Of a stretch of 64,000 nucleotides of DNA, positions 38,701 to 49,800 are shown piece by piece (position 1 is the first letter of the stretch; every line of letters begins with the position of its first letter). The notes beneath the pieces are model-generated. The model did not search any database, had not been told where the DNA came from, and saw only the letters and a list, made by a program, of their open reading frames with translations. Made by a program: the position numbers and the translations under genes. The stretch comes from Leishmania mexicana MHOM/GT/2001/U1103 (Eukaryota; Euglenozoa; Kinetoplastea; Trypanosomatida; Trypanosomatidae): assembly GCF_000234665.1 (NCBI RefSeq), contig NC_018334.1, positions 744,001 to 808,000 of the forward strand, read 5' to 3'.

Positions 38701-40000
38701 TGTAGCCATCTGTTGGTGCAGTCACCGTCGAGGGATGAGCCGAGAACGCGGCAAGGCGGCTCGAAGGTGCGCTGAGATGCGCACACTCTGTATTCATCCA
38801 CTCCGTCACGTAGTTTATGCAGGCCAAGACGGCGGCGTGAACGCTATCTGACTCACCAGCACCGTCGTACTGGAGCTCAGCAAGGCACGCCGCATGGCAG
38901 AAGTTCGCAAGCAGAGGAGTTGCCGTGGTGTGAAAGGCGCTGTGAAGGGGATGGACAGCATCGAGAGCGACGGCGTCGGCCATGTACCGCATGCCAACCG
39001 CCACGAAAGGAGCGGCAGACACAAGAACCTCGCGCAGGAAAGCTACGTCAGCCCACTGACCGTCCAAAGGCTCCAGATGCCCCAGTATATGACGGAGGAG
39101 GAGGCCCTGAGCGGCGATTTGAACATTGCCAACTGCAGTGCCCACGGTGCGCAGTGCCCGCATAGAAGGACCTTCATCCGAGTCGGTGCTGCTGCTGTCC
39201 GCACCAGGCAGAAGACCAGAATCCATGCAGGCCTGGAAAGCAGTGAGAGTCTCCTCCAGCCACAACGCATTGAAACGCGCTGCAGGCCCGCTCGCGGCCT
39301 GCTCCATCTCCATCTCCCTTTCGAGAAGTTGCAGCAGCTGGGTGAATAGGGAGCAGAGGGCCAAGCTCTCGGCTGGTTGGCTGCCCAACCGTTCACGCAG
39401 GACCTTCGACGTGGAAAGGGGCGCCTCGCATATCGCGCGCAGCAATGCAGCGCACAGGGCCCCACGCTGAGCTGTGTGCCAGCGACCGCCTTGAAATGCG
39501 TTGTTCACGATGAGCGTGCCCGGATCTGTGCGTTGGAGGAGAGAGGATATAATGCGGGACCAGACTGCAGTGGCGGTTGCCGCCAGGCTTGTGTGAGCCA
39601 GCTCACTTAGCAGGCAGGCGACGAGATTCGCTGTGGCGCGCTGTAGTGGTGGTGCCGTGGTCGCCGACGATAGAGAGGATGAGCCCCCGAGAGCAGCGTC
39701 AAAGAGGACCTCCGCCATGGACTGCGCCGCCGTTTCTGGGTCATCCCCTGCAGCGCTGAGATAGAGTGGCAGGCGGTCGCCGCAGCGCAGTAGCTGGCGG
39801 GCCACGGTAGTGGCAGAGAGCCGAACAGTGACAGAGGCTGCCGCATCACAGACTACAGCGATTGTGGACACTAATGCAGATGGGTAGTCCGACAGGGCTT
39901 GGAGCTGTTCTAGGTTCGAGGCCTGGACCAATGGGTCTGGGTTCGTGAAGCTCTCCAAGAAGCGATGCAGGTGCTCCTGGTCCACTTCTGTCCACTGCAT
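35738..40000 (-). CDS. Karyopherin-beta (importin/transportin-like) protein, 1420 aa
   Basis: Start taken as the ATG at 40000 (MQWTEVDQEHLHRFL); another in-frame ATG at 40129 would add a Pro-rich 43-residue lead that looks untranslated, and the frame beyond that opens only from TTG. TGA at 35738-35740. The N-terminal 75 residues fit the importin-beta N-terminal domain: a short helix, then NPDPLVQASNLEQLQALSDYPSAL, then VRLSATTVARQLLR, as in transportins. The rest is Leu/Ala-rich and helical throughout, consistent with HEAT repeats. A Ser/Asp/Glu loop near residues 735-775 (EEESLGSTSSSCGDMDVSDEGG) recalls the acidic cargo-release loop of transportin, though further along the chain. At 1420 residues it is longer than typical (850-1100). 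Predicted role: nuclear transport with Ran. The exact class is uncertain. Confidence 0.55.
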   Translation of the reverse strand: MQWTEVDQEHLHRFLESFTNPDPLVQASNLEQLQALSDYPSALVSTIAVVCDAAASVTVRLSATTVARQLLRCGDRLPLYLSAAGDDPETAAQSMAEVLFDAALGGSSSLSSATTAPPLQRATANLVACLLSELAHTSLAATATAVWSRIISSLLQRTDPGTLIVNNAFQGGRWHTAQRGALCAALLRAICEAPLSTSKVLRERLGSQPAESLALCSLFTQLLQLLEREMEMEQAASGPAARFNALWLEETLTAFQACMDSGLLPGADSSSTDSDEGPSMRALRTVGTAVGNVQIAAQGLLLRHILGHLEPLDGQWADVAFLREVLVSAAPFVAVGMRYMADAVALDAVHPLHSAFHTTATPLLANFCHAACLAELQYDGAGESDSVHAAVLACINYVTEWMNTECAHLSAPSSRLAAFSAHPSTVTAPTDGYISCLYSMLVDAATLPPSVADALEEHTTHQPDSAADFLVKSAPGRRREPRGSHTRKTCDEWASVAPESVEETRNASAVVMPVRCDKQDDTLLADALEVTLPDNGTLRQAVAWCAAGLSCNQEWMMAVAPLVVRPATISPLTSLPAACAAESALFVSNEFLDGILADDEVSASLAATTPELLEQNLAAQVQSILSLLTPPTQEGFGTRAPFFVRIQAMRYLGRLVVGLLDAWQHTSSADHVTRSRSGIEERTHTVMLAVGGLEKLLGLVLGRLTTEVSKAAQVECVKTLNSALTSCLKVMEQLMRSAVNGGDASDFEEESLGSTSSSCGDMDVSDEGGDAPGHLSHSDRCKRARVFCQSFGATTDLCAVVEVLRVVSSHLPSFQWSVRQAVYHLFSEALPSLWRTAPFVDSLSASQADGTHSVASYSTRFVTAQVLEALAQHYATLLRGSSLSDNASPMLEMATLLTSMADVTSAMDGDALEMVVPWILQVAHHMLDLYAHYLTRRAHSDHLPTADSASGVVDMTDMCMVSLDLVSCVCDGVIDRDALLELHLRPKEDGGAFRAMDARVMALATSMLLPPAASGIGCDGAPSSCSGAEALPNRCMALVAACQSLADHPTHVSARPNSVTADGAVEDEALCLSDEFGDVRRACFAIVYDCVFLVAYRSSLFRPLDVAVAPDTGLVSTPRCLSDSLGRDLFGLCMREVLPSNTPLSVTRSAEYAAHFRFVSAHNAAASDAWLCLGSLLSLWDQQHWQMRRSAASGAQPTCEGERGPRSVFDIRGLESTAELHSHCLHTLNHLLALLQDKRATVMSNMRLNMTTAACGLAVLVCDAGRSHTDSGALAPVCPLPFATISATFSVAANTRIQEYAPDASDGDLSGISEAAHVLWCLGRLWQEAVQPLPQDALCSFLRSHGKETTKTILWWTRCVFEAKKQLTLAGPPASASALFWGSLLELWRPVARALVQAAKGKALSLTQAQLSELGHLERL

Positions 40001-40436
40001 ACTTCGTCTGCAGAGGCGGCGTGTGAAGGGGAGCGGAGGGGCGGGGGGACGTTGCGACGGAAGGGGCTCGAGAGGAGGCAAGAGAGGATCGATACAAGGT
40101 GGCAGGGGGGGGGGGCGATGGAGGGCCATGCGAAAGAGGCGTTGAAAAGCGATCGCGTAGCTTTTTGGGTGGGAGAGAAGACAAAGGCTCCGCTTGGCTC
40201 GGCCCTGCGCTGCAGTCACACAAAGGGCGTCGTGCGCCGGACATGGCCACGAACAAGATAAACCTGCAGACGTGTGCCCTTTGTGCGTTATTCGCCGTTT
40301 CCCTTTTTTAGTTGCTCTGCCAACCCCTACGAACACACGTGAGTAGGTTGCCGTGCCGGTGACGTGTGGTGAGTAAAGAAGGTGCGCTTCATCCACGGCC
40401 CAAGGTAAAGGCGCCAACTCACCAACATCAGGCGAC
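40001..40436. other. Intergenic region
   Basis: About 0.44 kb. Contains the alternative in-frame ATG at 40129 and a run of G (40104-40115) on the plus strand. No separate gene. Confidence 0.5.
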
Positions 40437-42470
40437 TCATTCCACAGAGGGCACGTGGTCAACTATTCTGCTCTCGTCAAAGACACGCACCTGCTTCGCG
40501 TCCATGGCACTTTGGAGAGCACGCACCTCCGATCGTGGACGCCCCGCCCTGTGCATCATCTTCAAGAGCTTGTTCAGGAGGAGTCCGTTTCCCTTGACGC
40601 CGTAGTGCTGCATCTCGGCAATCACAAACCTGAGTTCAGTGTAGTCCTCAGTCTGCAGCATCACCTCTGCCATGATAGAGAAGGTGACAAGGGAGGGCAC
40701 CAAGCCGGTGGGAGCTCGAGAAGTGGCACTGATGCGACAGGGGGGCGGTGCCTTGCCAGGGCCACTGCCCCGTTCGTGGTTGCCGTCGCCCCTGACGCGG
40801 AGAGGATTCGACGGAGCGAAGAAGAGAGAGCGGTAAAAGGCAAAGACGCTTGCGGGGTCGCGGGAGTGCCGTGCTGCCTGGAGGACAGCGTTAACGAGGT
40901 AGGTAGTCATCGCAACGTTTTGCATGGTAGTCACTACCGCCATTGCGTCTGTGTAGTGGCCACAGCGCACAAGCCCTGTGAGGAGGCGAGCATACATGCC
41001 AGGTGATGTTTGCCGCTCTTGCCTTGTCTGGTAGTCTGTTACGCGGGCCACGGCGAGGTGCATCACGTCGCACGCTTCGCAGATGGCGATGTATGAATTC
41101 ACGGTGTACTCGGTCGGGGTCAGGTGAAAACGATCCGCGTCCATCATGAGAGAGTGAGCCTTGGCTTCGACCAATATAAGGCCGGAGCACCGCGCGCGAT
41201 GACGTCCGTGCGTGGTAGGAGTGCCACCAGCGTTCGCGGTGGTGTGCGACCGCGCCACCGCGAGGGAGACAGAGGCATGCTCCAGTAGGCCCATCACGTA
41301 CTGGAGAATGCGTGGTGTCGGGTTGGTGCCGCTATCCACGAGATAGCGGTACATCTCCCAGACTTTCTCCATGCCGTGAGGACTCAAGACGGTGCTGGAG
41401 GCTGCCGAGGGCGTGGCAAGCTCGGCAGGCAGTGTCCCGCTACTGCCTACAAGCGAGCTTTCCTGCCAGTACCAGTTCTCCCACCCGGCACCGCCGCTGA
41501 CAAGCTGTGCGCTGGAGCCCAGAGACGCCTTGCCGGGCTGTCCTGCTCCACCGCCTCGCCTCACACCGACGCTGTAGAGCGTGTGGAAGATGTCCTCGTA
41601 GGTGTCGGCGCGCAGCCGCAGATGCCTTTCAATCACTTCGTCGTGAAGGCCATAGATGGTTTGACACTTCTCGATGGGACTGCGGTGGGACTGGAGGCAG
41701 GCAACCATCCGCTGGAGCATGTCGTGATACTGCTTCTGCCGCGCCTTCCAGATGAGCTCGCGCTGGACGCCATTCAGCCGCACCTGCCGGCGGCGGGAGT
41801 CCACATGCACGACCAGTGCGGGGTCGTAGCCGTCGCGTTCAATGCTGCGCGTTTCTTCAGCGCGGAGGTCAGCTGCTGCACGGCGCTGATCGTCTGACTG
41901 ATGAGCCGAGTTGGGATCTTCGATGGCACCGTGCGTGCCGGTGTGCCTCGGCACAACACGCTTGCGCAATGTGGAGACGTACGGCGAGTTACGCTCCTCC
42001 AAGGAGCGTAACAGCGTTGCAGGAGACATGACACGGTCTTTCACAGGGGATTGTCTTCGAATGTGCCGTGTACGTGGAGACGAAGACGGAGACGCCATCT
42101 GCGAGCGTGGTGCGCGTGTCGTCTCCTCATCAGAAAGCCCTGAAGCGTTTTCATGGACGACACTCGGGATGCTGTCGTTGTAATACAAGCTCACGGGTGA
42201 CGGGGGAGCCTGCTGAGCTAGTCGCTCGTCTCTGTTACGCGTGTATACCGGGACCTTAGCACTTCTGGATAGCTTCGACTGGAGCTGGTGTTTTGGTTCA
42301 CGATCTGCCCCATCAGGGTCACGGTGCTGTCTGAGGTTGAAATCAGATCTGAGAGGGCGAGAGGATCGGGTGTAGGCAGCCCGGCTATCCTGACGGAGGG
42401 CATAGAGGGAAGGGCCGCACAGCTGCGCCAACGCACTGCATCGCCAGACGCGGAAGTGACTCCGGTGCAT
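40437..42470 (-). CDS. Mitochondrial pentatricopeptide-repeat (PPR) protein, 677 aa
   Basis: ATG at 42470, TGA at 40437-40439. The N-terminus (MHRSHFRVWRCSALAQL, with many Arg and no acidic residue for about 28 positions) looks like a mitochondrial presequence. The next 200 residues are Arg/Ser-rich and probably disordered. From about residue 350 onward there are degenerate helical-pair repeats with the PPR look: MEKVWEMYRYLVDSGTNPTP, then EYTVNSYIAICEACDVMHLA, GMYARLLTGLVRCGHYTDAM, VTFSIMAEVMLQTEDYTELRFVI and LLLNKLLKMMHRAGRPRSEV. PPR proteins bind RNA in organelles, and trypanosomatid mitochondria use many in rRNA stability, editing and mitoribosome assembly. Which RNA this one binds is not evident. 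Confidence 0.75.
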   Translation of the reverse strand: MHRSHFRVWRCSALAQLCGPSLYALRQDSRAAYTRSSRPLRSDFNLRQHRDPDGADREPKHQLQSKLSRSAKVPVYTRNRDERLAQQAPPSPVSLYYNDSIPSVVHENASGLSDEETTRAPRSQMASPSSSPRTRHIRRQSPVKDRVMSPATLLRSLEERNSPYVSTLRKRVVPRHTGTHGAIEDPNSAHQSDDQRRAAADLRAEETRSIERDGYDPALVVHVDSRRRQVRLNGVQRELIWKARQKQYHDMLQRMVACLQSHRSPIEKCQTIYGLHDEVIERHLRLRADTYEDIFHTLYSVGVRRGGGAGQPGKASLGSSAQLVSGGAGWENWYWQESSLVGSSGTLPAELATPSAASSTVLSPHGMEKVWEMYRYLVDSGTNPTPRILQYVMGLLEHASVSLAVARSHTTANAGGTPTTHGRHRARCSGLILVEAKAHSLMMDADRFHLTPTEYTVNSYIAICEACDVMHLAVARVTDYQTRQERQTSPGMYARLLTGLVRCGHYTDAMAVVTTMQNVAMTTYLVNAVLQAARHSRDPASVFAFYRSLFFAPSNPLRVRGDGNHERGSGPGKAPPPCRISATSRAPTGLVPSLVTFSIMAEVMLQTEDYTELRFVIAEMQHYGVKGNGLLLNKLLKMMHRAGRPRSEVRALQSAMDAKQVRVFDESRIVDHVPSVE

Positions 42471-43431
42471 TACCCGTTGCCATGCGCTTGAAGTGAAAGC
42501 GAGTCACCAGTCTTCTGTGCACAGGGTACTTGCGGACTCCTTCCGTCGAAGGGGTGATGCGGCGGAAGAAGAAGAGCGGCCGTGGAGGAGATGCAAAGGA
42601 CAAGAGCATAAGGGGAGGGAGGGGGTGACGGAGGTAAGCGGAGGTGCGCTCATGAGCTGCAAATGCGTACGAGGGGGACGCGGGAGGGAGGAGATCGGCG
42701 CATGTGCACTGCGGACGACGCGCAGGTCTGCCAGCGATACCAGCGTGCGGTGCCACCAGAAACACAAACGTGTGTGTGTGCTCGTCTAATGCGCCACGGT
42801 GGGCGGTGAGGGGCGCGAACGGGACCAAGAGTGGGAAATGAGGGGCAGAGGAGGCCTTGAAAGGTACACTCGCGGCACCGTCTTCTGAGACGACGCAGAT
42901 GGTTTCGTGATCAGAAAACACTGGCACAAGCACATGCACCGGCTTTAGGAAGAAAGACGCCGCGCTCAAACCCATCTCCCCCCAAATAACCCAAAAGAAA
43001 AAGTGACCGTGTAACGCATCGGCAGGGGATTCACAGTTTGGGGCAATAAGACCAGCAACACAAGAGAAGACAGCGAACAGGTCGACACCAATAAGGGTCG
43101 TGTCCCTCGTTCACCGACAGATGTGTGGTTGTGCAGGCAGGGGGTGCCGCAGCGGGGATTAGTGCAGGAAAGGCCCGATAATACCAACATGAAAACAAAC
43201 GGAGCAACGTCGGTGAGGCACGGCTCAGTGACCCATCTATGCGCTGCTCCGTATATACAGCACACATGCACATATCAACGCTCTGGCACGTAGACAGAGC
43301 TTCCTTCTCCACCGGCAGCCCTCAGCCAAACGCTTCTCGTGGTTTTCCCATCGGAGAGAGAGAAAAGACACTCAGAGCAAGCAGCACAGTGTGTACAGAG
43401 GGACATGCGGCGTACAGTTGAACTGAGAGCT
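42471..43431. other. Intergenic region
   Basis: About 1 kb, no supported gene. Open frames here overlap in several registers and have no family features. Confidence 0.5.
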
Positions 43432-45552
43432 CTACGGTGGCGTGTGTTTGCTTGTCGCCAGTGCTGCCTCGTAGGCGGACCTGTTCACCAAGCAAAGCCA
43501 CAACACCGAGTTGGGCGGTGGTCCGGCTGACGAGAAGCACAGCTGCCACCCATACACCCACCCGAACACCAAGCCCAGTCGAAGATAGTTCTCAAGACTG
43601 CTGGCGATGTAGAAGAGCTCCCCGGAAGGCGACTTGGCGGAGGTGGTTGTCGTCGAACTGCCTTTTCGACCGCCTTTGCACTGTTGTGCCGCAGACGAGG
43701 GAGAGGAGGGCAGAGAAACGGTACGGCTGTCGAGGTCTTCCCTCTTTACATAGCCCCACACCGACGCCATAGTGTCTGCGGCCGCTGCACCGGCTCCGGC
43801 GCCCCTTCCTGTTGCTGCCACAAGGTACACATCACACGCGCAAATTTCACCGAGAGAAGCCGCTTGGTTGCGCCACATAGACGTGCGCCGTCGCTCTGAC
43901 AGGAATGACCTCTGCTGTATGGTGAAGAAGGTCAGCGACGGCAGTGAGTGTGACACGTCTGCCGGCGCTGCCTGCGCCTCACTCGTCTCAGCACTGCTCT
44001 GCAGCTGCGCCAGAGACGCGCCTCTACAGTCCCGCAGGAAGACCTCCGGTAGCGGAAAGGGGTGCATCACACTCTCACGCAGGATCCTGTCGCGCCGGAA
44101 CGGCGTCACACACTTCCAGCGACACAGCGCCGGCAACGCGTAAAAGCTGAGCGGTACGCTGCCGTGGCGCGATGCCGCTCCAGAGAGGGTCGTTGGAAAG
44201 CGCTGCGTCGCCTCGCGTGGCGACGAGGGACTGCTGGCCGCCATTGATGTGACCATCGGGAGTCCTGCGGTGACAAAGAGGGATGTCCAGCAGTCTGCCA
44301 AGCCGAGGTAGGCCAGGTAGCGCTGCGTTTCCAGAGACAGACAGGAGGCAAGAAGCCCATCTTTGTCGGATTCAACACTGCGCTTGCGCAACCACCGCTG
44401 GAGCGACGCTAGACGGTACTCGAAGGGGGTCCGACTTAGTCTCGAGCGGGGCACCTGCGATGCAGCAGAGCGAGCCTCCACGGACAGATCATGACACATG
44501 TGGCAGTCAAAGCGGTTGGTAATGACGCCGAAGTTCGACTTCTGTGCCAAGAAGGGGAGCTCTCGCCCATCGACGTCAAGGCGATGGTAACGCTGAGGGG
44601 TGTTGGGGTCGCTGTGGTGTGGGCTCGTGAGAGAAGAGGTGTTGCCCTTCAGTGAGCCTCCTGGTGCAGAGCTGTCCTGCTGGTCCGCCGTGAGGTTCAC
44701 ACGAGGATAAGCCGCCGTAGACTTCGGCTCTCCGTTGCCCGTCCCTGCTTCACTCGCCATTCTCTCCGCTGCGGCTGTGGTCGGCTTGCCTGTTTTGTGG
44801 GAGGGGTGCTTGGTCTTCTCGTCCAGCTCCTTGAATACCTCCAGCTGTTTGATCTCCGTCTCTGTGTCCAAGTACCAGTGGATGGACCACCCAAAGTCTT
44901 CGACAAGTCGGTGCTGAAGGGCGTGATGCAAATCGTAGAGGGCGCACGGCACAGACGTGGCGGCGGAGCTCGGAGGTAGAGATGGGGGACAGAGGTCACG
45001 AATGCGCCTGGCTCTTTCACCGACGCCTGGCGAAATTAGCACGCGCGGTGAGCGAGGGATGCCAGAGGATAGGGCGGGGCTGGAGGTCAGCGTGGTGTAG
45101 GATGAAATCAGCGACCCAACGCCGACCGCCGTGAGGGGCACTGGCTTGTAGGTGGGCGCCGCTGCTTTGTTCTTGGGAGGAAACTTTCTCCTTGAGGGCC
45201 TTTTTGCGGTGGTGCCAAGCTGCGACGCAGAGCTGTTCGGGTGCACGCCCACGAGTGTTGAGCCGCGTGAGGCCACCGTGGCGCGAGACCGTGCGCTAGG
45301 AGACGACCGTGTATTGCACTCGCCGCTCGCGGAAGCAGGCTGTGGTTTGCTGGTTGACATGACGTTCGTCGTTTCATAGCGGTGGGTGGCCGGCGGTGCC
45401 ACGGGGTTTGACCGCAGCGTTGGAGTAGTGGGCGTGAGTGACATTGTGCTGCCGGCGCACGGGCTCGACGGTGATGCAGGCGTGGACACGAGGCGGCGGC
45501 GGCGCCCCTCTAGGGAAGACGTTACCGTCGTCGAGGAGGACTTGATTCGCAT
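43432..45552 (-). CDS. Hypothetical protein, 706 aa
   Basis: The first ATG in frame is at 45552 (the ORF is open four codons further from a TTG); TAG at 43432-43434. I do not recognise the family. The first 200 residues are Ser/Thr/Pro-rich and probably disordered. More structured blocks follow: LYDLHHALQHRLVEDFGWSI with WYLDTETEIKQLEVF at about 205-240; FDCHMCHDL (a CxxC) near 350; LSFYALPALCRWKCVTPFRR and HPFPLPEVFLRDCRG near 480-520; and a C-terminal hydrophobic stretch (LRLGLVFGWVYGWQLCF ... NSVLWLCLVNRSAYEAAL). The alternation of low-complexity and conserved-looking blocks is typical of kinetoplastid-specific proteins. Whether the C-terminal segment crosses a membrane is unclear. Confidence 0.65.
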   Translation of the reverse strand: MRIKSSSTTVTSSLEGRRRRLVSTPASPSSPCAGSTMSLTPTTPTLRSNPVAPPATHRYETTNVMSTSKPQPASASGECNTRSSPSARSRATVASRGSTLVGVHPNSSASQLGTTAKRPSRRKFPPKNKAAAPTYKPVPLTAVGVGSLISSYTTLTSSPALSSGIPRSPRVLISPGVGERARRIRDLCPPSLPPSSAATSVPCALYDLHHALQHRLVEDFGWSIHWYLDTETEIKQLEVFKELDEKTKHPSHKTGKPTTAAAERMASEAGTGNGEPKSTAAYPRVNLTADQQDSSAPGGSLKGNTSSLTSPHHSDPNTPQRYHRLDVDGRELPFLAQKSNFGVITNRFDCHMCHDLSVEARSAASQVPRSRLSRTPFEYRLASLQRWLRKRSVESDKDGLLASCLSLETQRYLAYLGLADCWTSLFVTAGLPMVTSMAASSPSSPREATQRFPTTLSGAASRHGSVPLSFYALPALCRWKCVTPFRRDRILRESVMHPFPLPEVFLRDCRGASLAQLQSSAETSEAQAAPADVSHSLPSLTFFTIQQRSFLSERRRTSMWRNQAASLGEICACDVYLVAATGRGAGAGAAAADTMASVWGYVKREDLDSRTVSLPSSPSSAAQQCKGGRKGSSTTTTSAKSPSGELFYIASSLENYLRLGLVFGWVYGWQLCFSSAGPPPNSVLWLCLVNRSAYEAALATSKHTPP

Positions 45553-46858
45553 GATCACGGGCAAGTCACCTGATGGCCGCAGAAATACCGGAGAGATTGG
45601 ATGTAAGATACACGGAGAGGGAGGGGCGAGGGAGCCAGGTGAGGATTTTCAGAGGTATGGGGGTCACTATACAGTAGTGGGCGGAGAAGGAAAGAGGTGC
45701 TGTGAGGCGGAGATCAAGTGACAGGGCTAGGGCGGACATGTAGCGCTGCAGCGGGATGGGCGCATGAGCGGATAAGTTTTTTTTTTTAGTGCAGTTCTCG
45801 AAGAACGCGCAGAGAGCACGACACGGCGAGACAGAGAACAAGTTGCACATTGTTGGGGACGGTGCATGTGCTCAAGACACCGGCAGACGAGCTCAGACAG
45901 AGAAGTGTACGGCAGACCGCTTGCTCGCAGCATACAAGAGGCATTTTTTCATAGAAAGGTGAACTGAAGCCGTGAACAAAACGGAGCGTTCTTTGCTTGT
46001 CTTCACAAGGGCTATCAGCGACCGGGGGGCGCACATCTATCGGTGTCTGATGGCACACACTGACACCCGAGGAGCGGACGATGCTGTATTCACAATGACG
46101 TACATGGCTACACCAGCTCGTCGAGCAAACGTGGCGCATGGAACAGAGAAAAAAATGAACACAGGATGCGTTCACAGGAATTCTCCCCCCTCCCCCGAAA
46201 AAACACAAATGGATGCGCGATCAAACCGAGAGTAACAGGAGCAACAAGGTACACTGGTTGTGGCAACACAGCCCTCAGTAGATACAGAGAGAGGAATGAC
46301 ACGGGCACATGATTAAGTAGGGCGCACACATACACACACACAGACACATGTGTATACGAGATGAGGAAGCAGTGGGAGGAGGAGGAGGGGGGAGGGGGGA
46401 GAGAGTCGGAGCCATGTAGGGAGACAACAGCAGACAAGTGGCACGATAGGTGGCACAGCTTCCCCCCCTCTCCTACACATGCATGCATGACAAGTGCAGG
46501 AGAGAAAGGGCAACACACGCACAGGCAGGGACGCAGGCACAGGAACAGTCAAGCAAAAGAAGCAGGGCGCATACAGAACAAAGCGACGCACCCAGCGAAT
46601 AACACGACACACACGTGCATACATACATACATATATATATCGTGAGAAGGTGAAATAACAAAGGAAACGAAAGGGGGAGGTGCACACTATGGGCCCTAGA
46701 CCTGATCACTCACGGGGTGTGCATGTTACCTCTCAAGAGAAGATACAGAACATGAGACATGGAGAGGCACCTACCTGTGAAGGAGAGTGCGAGTTCAGAC
46801 ACTCGCGCTCCTTCCCAGCCTAAAATGACGTGCTCTGCATGCATACCTCACGATAGCC
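45553..46858. other. Intergenic region
   Basis: About 1.3 kb with CA-rich and GGA-rich stretches (46320-46400) and a short TA run near 46630-46640. No gene supported. Confidence 0.5.
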
Positions 46859-49800
46859 CTATGCACGGAACACGTACTCGTTCGAGTCCTTGCATGAGCG
46901 CGCCATGAAGTCCTGACCAATGAGCCCTTCAATCTCTTGCTTGAAGTTACGCAGCGTAACATCAAAGAGCTTTGCGTTCTTCTCGCGTACCGTGTTGTAC
47001 AGTTCGTCGTGCTTGATGCACTGCACATGCTTCATAATCTGCATGATGGAGGTCTTGATCATGTTACGCCGCTTCGTGATGGTGGTGTCCTGGTCCACAG
47101 TCCCAGGGGTCACGCGGCGGCGTTCGGCGTTGGGCCAGTACGTGAACTCACCACGCGGGCGGTTAGGCGGACGAGTATAGTCGTAGTTGAGGGCGATGTG
47201 TACCTCACCGGACGGAGCTGCCTCATCCGCACCATCGTCGCTACCGCTGGTGCGAACCAATAGCTTGTCGCGGTCAAGACACAGCCTCAAAACAGCAGCG
47301 ATGCGCCTCTCATCCATGCCAGCTCGCTTTGCTAGCATCTTCAACTTCACCCCGGTCCGGCCATACGCGGCAATCGCGAGGAAGAGTCGCTGCAGCAAGA
47401 GCGTGCCGTGAATGGTCGTCACACGGCCGCCTTCTTTGGGGTAGGACAGGGTGAAGCTCGTGTACGCGTGGTCGTTCCAGTCCCACCGCAAGACGCGGTT
47501 CGAGTGCTTCTCGTTGTACGCACGCTCCACCTTTTCAAGGTGCACAAGAGCGTCACTCGGAAAGGGTAGCGTTGGTGTTTCTGAGGCGGCCATGGAGAGT
47601 GCCTGCCCGGCCCGGGCGACCAGTTCTGCCGCAGACGTTGGAAAATCAGCGGGGGCGGCACCGCTCTCACCTGCTTGACAGGAAGTTGCCGCCGGTGCCG
47701 CTTCTTTGTCTCCCCATAGACGCCAGTCGAGAATGGTGGTGGCGATCCGGATGCCTTTGGTCGGGGCCTCGGTCGCCCCCACAGAACCGTTTGAGGCGGT
47801 GTCGAAGAGCTCGCTCTGCGCGGAGTAACTCATATGGAGCTCGCGGACAGGCTTCAGCAGGGATGCATCGCCGAGCCACGTGGCGAGAAACTGCTCTGCC
47901 TCTTGCTCATGACGCTTCTTGTTTCTCTCCAGCTCGGCATCGGAAATGACATCGGGGGCCGGTCGAGTCAGAAGACGCTCCCGCACCGTGATGGTGTAGC
48001 GGTTGATAAAGAGGTCGCGGTTCTTGATGCACCGGACCATGCGGAGAGCGCTGTGTAGCTCTTCCTTGGATGCGAAAACTACGGCATCCTGCTCCGCCGC
48101 GCTGGGGGGCGGGTCACGGGCGGGTGCAGCTGCAGCGCCTGTGTTGACTGGACGAGGCGCGAGTTCCTTCGGCTGCGGCTGCGGCGGTGGGTTTGGCCAC
48201 CTCGTACCCATCGTTCGTACCGGTGCCCCCCGTAAGGCAACCGATCGCAGTCCGCCGCCGCGGTGGGTTGCGCTCTCGGCTCGGAGCAAGTACACATGCA
48301 CGCTGTGCAGGAGGGGATCGGTGAGCAGATCGGCGTACCGACTGGGCCACCGCGCCCTCATCACATTTTGTACGGTGCCGTAGAAGAGATACTTGCAGTC
48401 CGCGAACAGGCTAGTGTCGTAGCTGGCACGCTCAGCGGTGGCGCTGGCGTCTGCAGCGATGCCAAATGTCGACGTCGCGGCAGCCGAAGGGAGTGTCTTA
48501 GGACTGATCGCAAAAGCGTCGTCTAAGGCAGACAGGTCCAGCTCCAGGGAGTGGTCCGTTACAGCGTTCCAGATGCGCTCTACACGGCGCAGATATTGCA
48601 GCACCGCCGTGCTCAGTCTAGACACAGAGTCGTCCGTCTCAAGAGCGGTGGCCACCCTAGTAGCGCAGCTGTGGTTGTAGTCATTCTCGACCTGACCGAG
48701 AGCAGTGGCGATCACATCGTGCAGCACCTCGCCCAGGACACTCTTAAAGCAGCCCTCACCGAGGTTGAACTCCCGCATGATTTGGTCGCCAACATCCAGA
48801 GAGGCCCATCTCTGCATGCGGGACCCCGCCGGAAAAGAGAGGCCCTGCAGCCAGGTTGCCAGCGTGAGAAGTGCAGCACAGACTTTCTGCTCAAAGGGGG
48901 AAAGGAGAAGTCCAGCGTCGTAGCCGTCTGTGGTGGACGGGGGACCCGGTCCTGCCACAGCGCTCCCATCGGAAGCCCCCGTGGCGGTCTCGGCTCCAAT
49001 CGCGCTGCCACTAGTGCCATAGCCGCTGGCGCCAGACGGAAGCGCTGAGAGGAGCGCAGAGAGCAGTGGATGCAGCGCTTCACGCACCATGGCGCTCAGC
49101 ACCGTCGATCCATGCGGAAACGAGCCAGTCAGCTTTGGAACATGATAGATCACCTGCCGCTTGGCTTGGGCGGCCAAGTCCGGCGGCGTCTTCACGTCCC
49201 AGCAGAAGAGCTGCACCAACATGAGTGAGATACCCCAGTCACTCATCTCGTTGCGCTCCACAAACTTCGCTGTAGATTCCATGAACGTGGGGTAGTCGAC
49301 TAGAAGCTGCTTTAGCACTGGGTTGCAGCGCGCGAAGGGGCCGTCTGCAGCCTCAGAAGCTGCTACGTCCTCCCGCACACCTTGCGCGCGCTTGAGCAGC
49401 TCCAGCGTTTTGCTTGGGGGGAAGCGTGATAGGCAGGCGTTCTTGATGTGTCCGAGGACGAGTGCGTCGAGGGTCGCGCGCACCTCCAGGCTTGCTGCGG
49501 CGCTGCTGTCTCTCTTCGACTCGACCTCCGCCACGAGGGAGGCAATGCAGTGAATCGAGTGGTCGAGGTGCTGCGCGCTGATGGTGGCCTTGCGTTGCAG
49601 GGACTGCTGAAGATCTAGCGCGCCAAGAAAGAGCAGGACAGATCTGAAGAGCCACAGTGGCGTCCGAAGCGACTCGAGGAAGTCTTCGCCGAGCGTCAAG
49701 ATCGCAAGGGCGTTGCGCCGCCCATCCGGGGTGGTCGCCATGGCTGAGTATGGCATGAGGCGTGTGTGCGATGAAATGTGAGAGAGAAGGCCTTGCACAA

